From Euborellia annulipes (lineage: Eukaryota > Arthropoda > Insecta > Dermaptera > Anisolabididae), in assembly GCA_023213315.1 (NCBI GenBank), contig JAKCPI010005048.1:1-64000 (forward strand): a stretch of DNA of 64,000 nt, written 5' to 3'. The position numbers were made by a program, and so were the translations under genes. Within the stretch, counting starts at the first letter, position 1. Every line of letters begins with the position of its first letter. The notes under the pieces are model-generated. The model worked only from the letters and a program-made list of their open reading frames with translations. It was not told the origin of the DNA and searched no databases. Positions 30,521-41,074 of the stretch are shown piece after piece.

Positions 30521-31050
30521 TCTGGTGTGACTGGTTTCACAGAACCCACTTTCTCTTACCTTCGCTAATCGAATGTTGTGCTTGTCACATCAGATTTTTT
30601 TGTGTCGAGATATATTTAGTTTCCGCCGATACATTAAGATGCAAAATTTATAAACATAGCTAAATATTTATCTTTTGGTACCAGACCTTTCTCCTATCTT
30701 TCCTATGAAGTAGGACAAGAGTAAAGTGTGCTTCAGAAAAATGCTGATCTTTCAAGGGCAAAATGAGAATATACATTTGAAAGAGCATCTAAAAAATAAT
30801 TGATTTTTGAATTTTAATCAAAATAGTTGGAGCGGAAAATCGAAAAAAAAAACTGAAAAAGCGCAACAGTAAAGAGCTAGTACTTTTTGGCCGATTTTGT
30901 TCAAAATCTTTGTGTCACGTCCCAAAGCACTTTTTTGGATTCAGGGGACCTCAAAACGTGTATATCCATCAAAATCTCGACATCGAATTTTTGAAATGAA
31001 TCAAATACTTTTCTCCTATATTAACATATACATACAGGTAAGAGAAAGTA
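30521..31050 (-). mobile_element. Hairpin-ended element lacking the microsatellite
   Basis: Starts TCTGGTGTGACTGGTTTCAC and ends GGTAAGAGAAAGTA. The stretch from TTTGTGTCACGTCCCAAAG jumps straight to CACTTTTTTGGATTCAGG, so the GAGCTATGAGG block and microsatellite are deleted. Confidence 0.85.
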
Positions 31051-31059
31051 AAATTACTC

Positions 31060-31540
31060 TCTCGATCCGAAAATATGGTATACATTTGCGAAAAAAATAA
31101 AATAAAACTAAAATTTAACATAAAAATTATATTATATAGATTTTTTTAGCAAAATATAATTAATAATAACAAATAATTTCAATATAGGCCTAATACAAAT
31201 TTAATTAAAATAAGATTTGGCCCTATTGTACGCTTCTTACATAAATATTTTTCAGCTAATCGACACACACTCGCGACGAAGTTTTGCCTTATTTATATGA
31301 GAAATTTTCTCTTTATGCCAAATTCTACTTTAATTTTACGGTCAAACGGGTGACTTGAAATGAGGCAGCAACTTCATTGATTGCACCTCGTTGTAACCGG
31401 CTCTCTTACATGTTCTGTAATAATTTTTCTAGAATACCATGACATTATTCTTTGTTCAATTGTTTATATTTGGCTTCTCTTCTTTTTAAGTTGATCAATT
31501 TTTCTTCGGAATTTTCCATTTTCAAATCACAGAGTTACCT
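31060..31540. other. AT-rich DNA, nothing recognised
   Basis: No supported feature. Confidence 0.3.
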
Positions 31541-31547
31541 ATTTTTT

Positions 31548-31722
31548 TAATCAGAGAATTAAATTCAAGGTATTTTGTTTCAATAATTTATTTATTGAAA
31601 TCTGAGGATGACACATCTTGTGTCGAAATACGTATCAAGTGTTTATATTAATAAATAAATTATTGAAACAAAAAAAACCTTGTTTTTTCTTATAAATTGA
31701 AATTTAATTCTCTGATTAAATC
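31548..31722 (+). mobile_element. Foldback element centred on a hammerhead motif
   Basis: AATCAGAGAATTAAATTCAAG, TTTCAATAATTTATTTATT on the left are mirrored by AATAAATAAATTATTGAAAC, CTTG and AATTTAATTCTCTGATT on the right, so almost the whole element folds into one long stem with the hammerhead core at the tip. Total about 175 bp. A related core is at 51691..51724. Confidence 0.75.
31602..31636 (+). ncRNA. Hammerhead motif with TACGTA stem III
   Basis: CTGAGGA (31602..31608), stem II GACACA-TCT-TGTGTC (6 bp), GAAA (31625..31628), TACGTA (self-complementary, 31629..31634), then UC (31635..31636). Stem I would be the flanking AATTTATTTATT/AATAAATAAATT pairing past an internal loop. TACGTA could act as a stem III only between two molecules or as a very tight turn. 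Confidence 0.55.
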
Positions 31723-31739
31723 ATAATGTTTCAACTAGA

Positions 31740-32600
31740 GCCAACGGTTACCAGTTTAAAATTAAAGGTAGGCCCTACTTATTTTGTTTAGCTTAAAAAA
31801 GCTGATCTTTGATCGTCAGGTTCTAACTTTACACTAACTTAACACCTGTCAATTATGTTAGGCTATGTGTCAATCACTGTATACAACACTATCTAATATA
31901 ATTAATTTTGCCACCATATTGTTTTCGATTTTCTCGATAATTTAACATTTTTTTTTGAAATGTTGACTAAATGAGTGGTCAAATCGAAGCGGAGAGTTCG
32001 AAAGCTCTCTTCCTCATTTACCTACATAGAAATCTTCTTGAAACTAATTTCGTATTTTGTTTCCACTCACTGGTAATAAAAAAATATTTATGGTTCGTTT
32101 TCAGCCAGCATTTTATTAATAAACTAGCTGCTCTATCCTATGATTTCTAGTAGCCAGTATTTATAAATTTTTTTCAATTTCATTTTCGAAAAGCTACTTC
32201 TAACTTATTAGATTTTTTTTTTAATAATTTTTTTTTTTAGATTTCAAAATATATAGCTCTATGTTAGAGTTAGTTTGAGATCAAAGCAAATGTTTTATTT
32301 AAATATTGAATTCAAAGCCGTAAAAAGAGACATGAAATGAAATTAAATAAATCTTTTCCCTCTCTCTCTCTCTAGAAGATAGAATATGTAGTTTAACTCT
32401 TTATTTATTTATTTATATTAATAAATATCAATTTTACTTTAACTAACTTTATAAATGTTCAATTTAAAATTAAATTAGTAGAATACATCACGAGTGGTAA
32501 AATTTTTTTTATAGTGTGTTTATTTACAATGGTTTATGTTCTACCTGAGCTCTTACAAATAAACTTAAAATTAGTTTATAATTTTCTTAGAATCTATTAC
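31740..32600. other. AT-rich DNA with a small Penelope-like tail fragment
   Basis: AATAAACTAGCTGCT at about 32118 recurs after the hammerhead at 42212 and may be a remnant of the same element end. Otherwise nothing recognised. Confidence 0.3.
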
Positions 32601-32603
32601 TTA

Positions 32604-33225
32604 CAAGGGGAGTGTACGGCCTTCCCCTCATCGATTTGAACGAAATTTTTTTAAGTGTGGTACTTAATGAAAAACAAATGCTGTTAAAGCGAGAGAATGC
32701 GCTCTCAAAGGTTTTTTTTTAACACTCACACTTTTTCCCATTCACACTCACACTCACCCACACATACACACAGTCTTCTCGGCAATTTAGGCCATATAAG
32801 ACTTTTACGATAACTGTTGTTAATGAATATATACTATTGGGGATCCAGGCATTCTTATTTAAGTCAGTTGCTATCCAAATGACTTAAATAAAATCATCGG
32901 ACTGCCTGGGGTCCGAACCCGCGACTTTTGGTATACGAGGTTAGCACGCTAACCCCTACACCAAAAAATTGTAATATTAATAATTATAATCTGTAGTGTC
33001 TTTGTAAGATGAAGGATGATATTGATCATAAAAGCAATGAAAACATGAAATGCTATTAGAAATATGCTTCTTCGCAAGGGCTTAAGGCATGCTGGCAAAT
33101 CTTGAACATTTTTTTTTTTAGACAAACGGTTGAGAGGCGCATTCTCTCGCTTTAACAGAATTTGTTTTTCATTAAGTACTACACATAAAAAAATTTGGTG
33201 AGGGGAAGGCCGTACACTCCCCTTG
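32604..33225. mobile_element. DNA transposon-like element with about 110-bp inverted ends
   Basis: The left end CAAGGGGAGTGTACGGCCTT is mirrored at the right end (AAGGCCGTACACTCCCCTTG). The inverted match continues about 110 bp through CATTAAGTACTAC and GCGAGAGAATGCGC, with mismatches. Both sides carry TTA (32601..32603 and 33226..33228), consistent with the TWA duplication of PIF/Harbinger elements, though a 3-bp match is weak evidence. A SINE-1 copy sits in the interior. No transposase. Confidence 0.75.
32712..32965 (-). mobile_element. SINE-1 copy inside the inverted-repeat element
   Basis: Reverse strand: T-run, AACACTCACACTTTTTCCC, GTCTTCTCGGCAATTTAGGC, hairpin arms with changes (AAGTCAGTTGC), GGTCCGAACCCGCG and TTAGCACGCTAACCCCTACA. 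Diverged in many positions. Confidence 0.88.
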
Positions 33226-33229
33226 TTAG

Positions 33230-33400
33230 TCCTGATTCATTAACTTCACCAAACTCTTTTATATAATATATGCAAGCAGAGTGATAGTACTTTATGCCGT
33301 TCGTGTGATAAGGTGATCAATTCACTTGATGAGAGAGAGAAGCGCTTGGGATTGATTTCATCAATTAATATACGTGTATAGGTGTTCTTGGCAAAGGCTT
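33230..33400. other. AT-rich DNA, nothing recognised
   Basis: Overlapping ORFs on the reverse strand are not protein-like. Confidence 0.3.
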
Positions 33401-33404
33401 GTAA

Positions 33405-33645
33405 GAGAAGGGAGTAAGATATCTGAGAGGGAGCGAGCGATATTGCGATATAGCGAAGGATATTGATGCAGACAGGCAGGCAGCCATCTGGCTTGAGGCC
33501 TCGTTGCCTTATCATCGCCATCGCCCTCGTGAAGAGAGAGAGAGAGAGAGAGAGAAGAGAGATATCGATTCAACATTGGCTGGCTTGGCTGCCTGCCTTT
33601 CTGGGTTCGACACCCGACCACTAAACTCCTTTTCAACTCTCTTTC
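33405..33645. promoter_or_regulatory. Isolated CpG- and GAGA-rich island
   Basis: A GC-richer stretch with an uninterrupted (GA)n tract (33533..33555), GCGAGCGATATTGCGATA, and an inverted pair GGCAGGCAGCCA / GGCTGCCTGCC. GAGA tracts bind GAGA-factor-type proteins in insects and mark promoters or enhancers. No exon is recognisable. It could be a regulatory element inside the presumed intron, or simply a repeat. Confidence 0.3.
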
Positions 33646-33649
33646 TACT

Positions 33650-34280
33650 CTATATCAGAGTAGTGTTTCTCAAAGTTTCTCTACTACCCACTTACTCTTA
33701 ATCCCTTATCAAATTTTCCATCTCATTGTCTGAACAAAAGCTAATTTTCATTTAAATATGAATATAAACAGTAGATATTGTAAAGCTTGGCTTTTCTTAA
33801 AATGAGAGATTTTCATTTTAAAATATGTAGATTAGACAAGTTTAATTAAATGTGAAATAAATGTACAATAATATACTAGTGAAATATAAAGGAATCATTT
33901 AAGATATAATTTTGTAAAAACATAAGAGCCAAATTAAAAAAAAAATGTTCAAATAAATTCTATAGAAAGAAAAATTTTAATTTTTCTCCGAGCTACTATG
34001 GCGAGGAGTGGATTTATGCATTTGCCGCCTTTAAGCAGTGAACTCTTTTGCCCCCCCCCCCTTCAAACCCTAAAACACTGAGAAATACCCTAACACCCTT
34101 TTCAACATTAAATACTTTTCAGTTAGATATACTAACAAATAAGTATTGGGGTTTTATACAACATATATAAATGAGGAGTTTTTTTTTCCACAAATTTTGC
34201 CGCCTCTAAAATTCGCCTCCCCAGGCGCGCGGCTAGTCAGAAATATCGTCCTTAAAATAACCAAGCTAGACTAACTCAAA
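33650..34280. other. AT-rich DNA with hAT-like C/G-run fragment
   Basis: TGCCCCCCCCCC near 34051 and GCCTCCCCAGGCGCGCGGC near 34213 resemble worn hAT ends. No ends or target duplication found. Confidence 0.3.
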
Positions 34281-34284
34281 ATTG

Positions 34285-34431
34285 TTTGATATACACTTTA
34301 TCTGATGCCAAAGGTCAAGGGTTCGCACCCCGCCCAGGCGAGAAATTTATTTCAATTGAATTCGATACCAATCAATTGATATAAATAGGGAGCGGGTCTA
34401 AATGGCCTCAAATGCCGATAAACAAAAAAAA
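34285..34431 (+). mobile_element. SINE-2, short tRNA-derived element
   Basis: B box GGTTCGCACCCCG (about 34319..34331), then TTCAATTGAATTCGATACC and CAATTGATATAAATAGG as hairpin arms, GGTCTAAATGGCCTCAAATG and an A-tail. The head differs from SINE-1, but the GGCCTCA..TGCCGA tail is shared with it. Tail fragments are at 29112, 45125 and 62565. Confidence 0.65.
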
Positions 34432-34435
34432 ATCA

Positions 34436-34611
34436 CATTTTAAGAAAGGAGAAATAATTGCCATGATAACAAAAAATGTGTAAATATTTTGCCATATTTT
34501 ATATCTTGAACAGACAAAAAAATCTGAAGTTTCAAGGACAAAACACAACTTTCAATTATCAAATATAAGAGAAAATTGTGCCCTGTGACCGGTCGAGTCA
34601 CGCCAGATTTT
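34436..34611 (+). mobile_element. Hairpin-ended element, 3' fragment
   Basis: AGGAGAAATAATTGCCATGAT through to the terminal hairpin (ACAACTTTCAATTATC ... GAGTCACGCCAGA). It abuts the SINE-2 A-tail. Confidence 0.75.
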
Positions 34612-34798
34612 AACATTTGTTTTGGTTCTAAAAAAGGGCGGATCCAGAGGAGTTTTTCGGAGAGCCCCCCCCCCCCTTGGTTCTAAATCTAAAGTTATAT
34701 TCAATATAAGGTCTATGATAAAATGATTAAAACTCACTAACTTTCAATGATCTAACGATTTGAAAGAAATATAAACCATAATTTGGGATAGAGAGGAT

Positions 34799-35601
34799 CA
34801 GTGGGTAACAGGGGGGCGAGGGGGGGCAGCCCCCCCGCCCCAGGGATCGAGCCCTTGGCGCCCCCCGAAACCGGATAGGCGCCCTACGGCCTCTAAGATA
34901 TAGCCCAGCGTATGTGATTTTATCATATTCTTTTCATCGATTGTTTTAAAAAATTGATTGTTTTCTTTTGGAAAATTATATTACAACTTGAATTCTACTA
35001 TTTTAAATGAATTTAATTCAAAAAATAATAAATAACGTATATAGAGACTTTATAATTAAAATTTTTTTCATTTTGCAATATATAAGCCTTAATTTGATGT
35101 TTTATGGCTGTGGAGAATTACCAGGATTCGTATAAGCCTTAATATTTAATTTTTTGAAATTCAAAACTTTTTTAAGCATGAAGGAATTGAGCATGAGACT
35201 GAAATGTTATATTTAAGTTAAACACCCCCGGGACCGTGAAAATAAGCTTTTAATCAAAATCGGCCAAAAAGTACTAGTATTTTACTGATGTAGTTTTTCA
35301 GTTTTTTCGATTTTCTCAAAATGAAAGGGCTTTACCATTCTTCAGGCCAGCCCGAGCCCGCCTAGAATTTTTTCAAATCGCCCATTCCCGCTCGAGATTT
35401 AGTGAATGAATGAACGAATGTCTAGCAATTTTTAAATAAAATTTCATTTGCATGCCCGTCCGCCCGAACCCGTTTATTTAGACTTGCTACCCGCCCGTAA
35501 TTTTCATGGCCTCTAAAGCCCGCCCGCCCGGTCCGAGGCCGGGTAGGTAACGGCGCCCTAGTTGAGCTTCGCCCCCCGCCCTCAAGGCTGGTTACGCCGT
35601 G
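34799..35601. mobile_element. hAT-type element
   Basis: Ends CAGTGGGTAACAGGGGGGCG and GGCTGGTTACGCCGTG with GAGAGGAT at 34791..34798 and 35602..35609. GC-rich subterminal regions with AT-rich core. It contains a hairpin-ended fragment (35173..35326) and a GCCCGCC-rich stretch (35340..35540) that may be another insertion. Confidence 0.78.
35173..35326 (+). mobile_element. Hairpin-ended element, internal fragment
   Basis: AAGCATGAAGGAATTGAGC to TTTTTTCGATTTTCTCAAAA, both ends missing, inside a hAT element. Confidence 0.75.
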
Positions 35602-35609
35602 GAGAGGAT

Positions 35610-36340
35610 CTCTTATGGGAAAGGAGAAAGAACTTATTTGTTATTTCAATTTAAACAAATAATACAAATAATATATGTCTCTAAAAAAAAATACTGATAA
35701 TATTTTTTATTAAAATTAGACTACTAAATTATTAAGGAGTTTACTATAAATGAGGGCATTAAAAGGAAACAACAAAAAAGCCTTTTGATGCTTTTGATCG
35801 GCAATGTTTTCATATATTTATACCTACTAAAACAAGGGGAAAAACACGAATTATTAAACATTCATAAATTTTCTATTCACTCTCTTGTATTTACCCTTTC
35901 TGCCCTATTTTAGGGACTAACAACAATAAAATTTTAATGAAACTTGTTTATGTAATAGATTATTTTTAGTTGCAATTTTTTCGTTTTTTTATTCCGCGAG
36001 TATTTAGCTATATAATATGAAAGTTGTATAAAATTTAATGACAAGGAGTTTACCTCAAATTATATTTTAAGGAATTTTGCGTAAGTTTGTTAAAAAGAAT
36101 TATAATCTTTTGAAATTTCCTTAATATTGTAAAAATTTTATTTTTTTCACGATTTATTAAAATATATAGGTAAGAAAAAATAAAAATAATGAATTAGAAA
36201 ATAAAAATAAATTGTTTTAAGATATAACGGACAAAATAGTCTATTCACAGAGTTCAAAACAAGCTTTTTGATTGGCTAGAGCAGACACGATCTTACTTTT
36301 TTATTTGAAATTTATTTTTTTTCAAAATAAAATTTAATTT
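35610..36340. other. AT-rich DNA, nothing recognised
   Basis: No supported feature. Confidence 0.35.
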
Positions 36341-36342
36341 TT

Positions 36343-36795
36343 AAAGTGAAACTTTTATTTGATCCTCTCAAATTTTTTCGCTCTACTATCAGCATGTCGC
36401 GTTACAAGCCGTGACGTCAAAGACCGTGACGCTACAAGTCATGACGTCACAAGTCGTGACGACAAAAATAGTTGAAATTTGATATATATGACGAATTATA
36501 AAAAAATAATTGTGGGATTTAATTATTCAATTTTTAAATTGATAAAATATAATTTTTAAAATAATTTAAAATGATTCAAATCTTCGATTGCTAAATAAAT
36601 ATTGATCTCAGTTTTTAACATGCGTCTATTGATTTCCCATTATTTCCCCTCATTTTTCAATTATTAAGTTAAGATTAAAAACGCGATTTTAATAACTAAC
36701 CTTAATTGAATAATTTTCTGAAAATTTTCAGTTAACGCCTACGATCCGAAAAAAAAGTTTCACTTGCATCGTGGTTTCATAAAACCACAAAATGA
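36343..36795 (+). mobile_element. TGACGTCA-bearing repeat, copy 1
   Basis: Begins AAGTGAAACTTTTATTTGAT, then TATCAGCATGTCGCGTTACA and tandem GTGACGTCA words, an AT-rich middle, and ends GTTTCACTTGCATCGTGG followed by hairpin GTGGTTTCATAAAACCAC and AATGATTTTTT. Start and end share AAGTGAAAC inverted. A 3' hairpin just before the end and a T-rich target are reminiscent of Helitron/Helentron elements, but no TC start or CTRR end is proven. Confidence 0.75.
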
Positions 36796-36799
36796 TTTT

Positions 36800-37530
36800 T
36801 TTACATGGTATTTAATTATTTAATCATAAATTTTCAGTACAAAAATATGCCGTATATTTTTTAATATTTATGTATACAATTTTAAATAAGTGTGGGGGGG
36901 GGGGGGGTGGTGAGATGCCTCGGGTTCCTCGGCCCCCATCTCGCATACAGTTCTTTATTAAAATGTTATTTTTATAATAAAAAAATATGATAAAAGACCA
37001 ATCATAACAAAATGTTATTTATCATATCAAGATATTCTTAAAAAATTTTATCATTTTGAATTTATTTATAATAGACGGTGAAAATATAAAATTTGATAAA
37101 AAGGTCATCCGAGGTCATACACCATATAAATAAAATAAAAGGCCAACATGATTTATTTTATAGAATAAAAACCATTTAAAAAATATTAAATAATAATTTG
37201 TTTTATACAGCAAAAGCCATTTTGGATATTTAGACAGGTGTTTCCTGTTAGCGAGACATTCAAATGTACATCGGCACACATTCGCACAGGATGGCTCTCT
37301 ATCTATCTCTATCTATCTCTACTCAACTCCCCAACGGGCTTTTAGTTTAAATAAATTAATACCTAATATTGATCTATTATCATCAGAGCAATGTTAGATG
37401 TTTTTTGATTTTATTTTAGAGCTTTAGGCAATCAACTGACCCAATAAATAAATGACCATTAATTTCATTAAAAAAAAATTTTTTTGAATGCTAAAGACTA
37501 AAACAATATAAAATAATTTGGCTTTGCAAA
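36800..37530. other. AT-rich DNA with a poly-G run
   Basis: G-run at 36894..36907 and (ATCT)n near 37301..37320. No gene seen. Confidence 0.35.
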
Positions 37531-37569
37531 CACCAAGGGCGGATCCAGAGGTGTTTCTCGGGGGGGGGG

Positions 37570-37756
37570 GTAATCTGGTGTGACAGTGTGACATGTCGCA
37601 CAAAACACTATTTTTTCTTAATTTCGATAATTTAAAGGCGCATTCTGTAGCCTACTTGTTTGCCAGAATATATATACAAATCAAATTTTTAAGTATTAAT
37701 TTTTAAAATTTTACCTTAAAAATAAATTTCGGGGGAGGGGGTAATTACCCCCTTGG
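37570..37756 (+). mobile_element. Second repeat body with TCTGGTGTGAC terminus, copy 2
   Basis: As at 15617..15815: GTAATCTGGTGTGACAGTG, TTTAAAGGCGCATTCTGTA, TTTGCCAGAATATATATAC and GGTAATTACCCCC at the end. It is preceded by AGGGCGGATCCAGAGG, a hAT-like fragment. Confidence 0.6.
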
Positions 37757-37806
37757 CAAACACTTCATGCAATTTCTTAGAACATTTCCAGTTGAATCCA
37801 GAGGGG

Positions 37807-37852
37807 TGCAATTTTTACTTTCTCTTACCTCTATATAATGATAATATAAATG
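37807..37852 (+). mobile_element. Hairpin-ended element, end fragment
   Basis: TTTTTACTTTCTCTTACCTC and a short AT stretch only. Confidence 0.5.
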
Positions 37853-38093
37853 GATTTCGATCCAGATCCTGAATTTTTTTATTTAAATCCTAAAGGTTCG
37901 CGATGCTGCACATCCCTCCGTCTTTTTTCAATTATTTTTGACTAGTTTAAATTTGTCCACGAATTCCCCAGCCAGACCTTCTTGAGTCCCTTCTAAACCA
38001 GATCTCGTTCCCTTTATCGGAGTCGCATTATTCGACGGGTCAGTTCGTCCCCTTCTTATTTCTACACCTTTCAATGGAATGATTTCTCGTTAA

Positions 38094-38476
38094 GGTGCGC
38101 GTCTCGAAAAGCCGATTGACTACCGAGTTACTCGAGGCGGCAAGAGATGGCGTTAGTTTTTCCCATAGGAAAACAAGGGATTTATTACTTTTGAAAGATT
38201 CCAGCTAATTAATTAAGGGTAAAAAATTAATTATTTTTTAACACAATGATTACTAATTTAATTATCTTTAAGATATAGAGTGAATTTTTTAAAAATATCT
38301 TTTATTTAATGCGATTAAACTGAAAAAAAAAAATTATTTTTTCGAAAATCAAAAAAAGGGCTTCTATAAGTTGTAGATATTTTAAATAGCTTTAATTTAA
38401 AAAAAAATTTGAGGTCGATAGCTTCAAAATTGTGGCCGCTGGAATCTCCCAAAATTAGCACCCCGAGAGGCGCACC
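38094..38476 (+). mobile_element. TTAA-flanked MITE, full-length copy 2
   Basis: GGTGCGCGTCTCG at the left, CGAGAGGCGCACC at the right (one change), flanked by TTAA at 38090..38093 and 38477..38480. About 90 percent alike to 10116..10507 by eye, with small indels. Confidence 0.88.
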
Positions 38477-38484
38477 TTAACTTA

Positions 38485-39835
38485 AATCTCTAAAATTTTA
38501 ATATAAATTTATTTAGTCTTTGTAAATTCATTCATATTTTAAAACATGGCAAATTTTTTTGTTTTATTAACTAATTTTTCGAATTGTATCCATTTATTTT
38601 TTCATATTTCAAATTTTATCTTTTGATTGATTAAAATAGAAAAAAAAAAACTCTCTCGCTTTGCTCTAAAGAGCATATACACATCGCTTCATTCGTGCGC
38701 TATTTATGTTGGTAATCTTTGGTTAGTTGTAAAAATAAAAAATTAAATTGTTTATTGAACAAGTCATATAGTTGGGTAAACTTGTTTGCCACTCTAGTGC
38801 AACGCATTACGGGTGATTCGAGGGGCTCACAGGTTAGTCATCAAATACATTGTTCAATTAAGCAAATAAAGACACATCAATCAGAATTTATTCACTGGAA
38901 GTCAACGCTTCCCTTCTTTTTAATATTTTTGACATGAATATGCCATTGGAACGGAACTCTGTCTTATAGGCATAAACTAATTTCTTCTATTAAGGCGACA
39001 ATTAATTTATTTAACGAAAAGAATGTTTGTGTGGTTAGGCTCAGGTGCCACGTTATCACCACAATTGTTTTAAATATCCATAAATTATATTAAAAATAAA
39101 GTTTATCCCGTGATAAGCTTATAAAGGCAACCTAATTATAAAGGTTGAATTCACGCAGCGGGATACCGGAAATTTTCTGGTGGGCTAATCAACTCAAAGC
39201 CAAAGTTAAGGCCAAAGCCTTAATAAAAATTTCCACGAAGCTTTTTTTTTTTTTTTTGTTAAAGTGTCAAGTTTTAAGTTTTTTTTTTTTTTTTTATTAA
39301 AAAAATTGCTAAGTGAAAAGTAATAAAATTTAGAAAACTTTCTATGCCGATGTCCACGGTGTTATTTTTTCCACTTTTTTTTCCCTAGGGGTTGATATTT
39401 GCTTTGATTAATAAAAAAAGAAGAGTTTCTGTGGTTAGATAATTTCATCCCCGACTACTTCCGTTCCCAAAAGTCTGTATAATTTATTTTCCCGTATTTG
39501 CTCTAATCTATCCCTCACTAATTTACTATCTCGTATACGAATTATACATATCTTCGAAGGGCTCACTGGTTACAAATACATAGTTCAATTAAGCCCTTTG
39601 TTAAAAAATTCGAGATTTATTATAGATGATTCATGACTTTTAAATTCTCTCTGAGTGTGAATCAAAAAAAATGGTATAACGTCTGAGTGACTATGTGTGA
39701 ACACGATTAATTAAAAGGAAATCATCTCTCAACAGGGACTGCAAATTTAACTAATATGATTTTGAAATTTGCGATATTATTATAAAATTATTTATACATA
39801 ATTATAAACTTTTTTTTATTCTTACATCTTTTTTA
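38485..39835. other. AT-rich DNA, nothing recognised
   Basis: Two long T-runs near 39243 and 39281. No gene seen. Confidence 0.35.
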
Positions 39836-39839
39836 AAAA

Positions 39840-40526
39840 TCTGGTGTGACTGGCGCACAGCACACAACTTTCTCTTACCTTCGGTAATCGAAAGTTGTGT
39901 ACTGTGCTGTCCACCAGATTTTTTGTGTCGACATGTATTTAGTTCCCGGCAGTAGGGAATATTTGAATTCAGATGTAAAATTTATAAGTATGGGAAAATA
40001 TTTATATTTTGTTACCATGGCAACCATTTCTCCTATCTTTCCTATGAAGCACAAGAGTAAAGTGTGCTTCAAACAATTTTGAGGGTAAAACGAGAATATA
40101 CATTTGAAAGAGCATCTAAAAAATAATTGATTTTTGAATTTTAATCAAAATCGTTAGAGCGAATTTTGAGAAAATCGAAAAAAACTGAAAAAGTACATCA
40201 GTAAAGTACTAGTACTCTTTGGCCGATTTTGATTAAAAGCTTATTTTTCCGGTCCCGGGGGTGTTTAACTTAAATATAAAATTTCAGCCTCATAGCTCAA
40301 TTCCTTCATGCTTAAAATTTGACACACACCCACCCACCCACCCACCCACCCACCCACCCACCCACCCACACACCCACAGACAGACCATGTCGCGAAAACC
40401 ACTTTTTTGGATTCAGGGGACCTCAAAACGTGAAGATCCATCAAAATCTCGACATCGAATTTTTGACATGAATCCAATACTTTCTCTCTATATATATATT
40501 ACATATATACATAGGTAGAGAAAGTA
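39840..40526 (-). mobile_element. Hairpin-ended element, full length, CACC-type microsatellite
   Basis: Complete copy in reverse orientation: terminal hairpin (39840..39919), ATGGCAACCATTTCTCC, GAAAATCGAAAAAAACTG, GTACTAGTACTC, then a (CCCA)n microsatellite (about 40326..40377), the GGATTCAGGGGACCTC block and the CTTTCTCTCTATAT...ATAGGTAGAGAAAG hairpin. In other copies the same position holds TG, TCTG or G repeats, so the microsatellite is a fixed part of the element with variable unit. Confidence 0.93.
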
Positions 40527-40675
40527 AAAATTTAATAGTTTTTGTCAAGAGGGGATTTAGTTCAAATTTTTTCTCTTTTTAAAATCCAAAAAATCGAGTG
40601 ACGCTTAGATTCTAACTTTTGTCAAAAAAAAAGTTTATTTTAGAATAGAATATTTAGAAACTTTAATTTTATCGA

Positions 40676-41069
40676 CTAATTTTTTCGCCCATCTATCAGC
40701 ATGTCGTGTTACAAGTCGTGACGTCAGAAGCCGTGACGTCTCATCCCAAGACGTGACGTCACAAACGACTCACACCATGTTTCTTCGCATAGACTCCGAA
40801 ACTACTGGTCCGATTTTCATAGAGTTTTTGTTAATGGGTAGAAAATTATCCAGGGGTGGTTTTAGGATATCATTATATCAAATTAGGGGTAGGGAAACCC
40901 CCCCCTTATCAGGGGTTCACAAATCTCTCACTCGATTTTAATAAAATTTAAAATGTCGCTTTTCTAGGGGGTAAATAATTAAATGGTATTTCAGACCTCA
41001 GAAAGGGGGGACGGCCCCCCTGTTAAATTAGTTTCACTTGCATCGTGGTTACATAAAACCACACAATGA
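40676..41069 (+). mobile_element. TGACGTCA-bearing repeat, copy 2 with a different middle
   Basis: Same start (ATCAGCATGTCGTGTTACA, GTGACGTCA words) and end (GTTTCACTTGCATCGTGG, hairpin GTGGTTACATAAAACCAC) as copy 1, but the middle differs. It contains ACTCCGAAACTACTGGTCCG and GATTTTCATAGAG, a phrase typical of arthropod Helitron-like and related repeats, plus CCCCCCC runs. Confidence 0.75.
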
Positions 41070-41074
41070 TTTTT

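Noticed and set aside
33246..33636. Two overlapping 91-codon reverse ORFs
   Set aside because: They overlap in different frames over a GA tract and have no recognisable motif.
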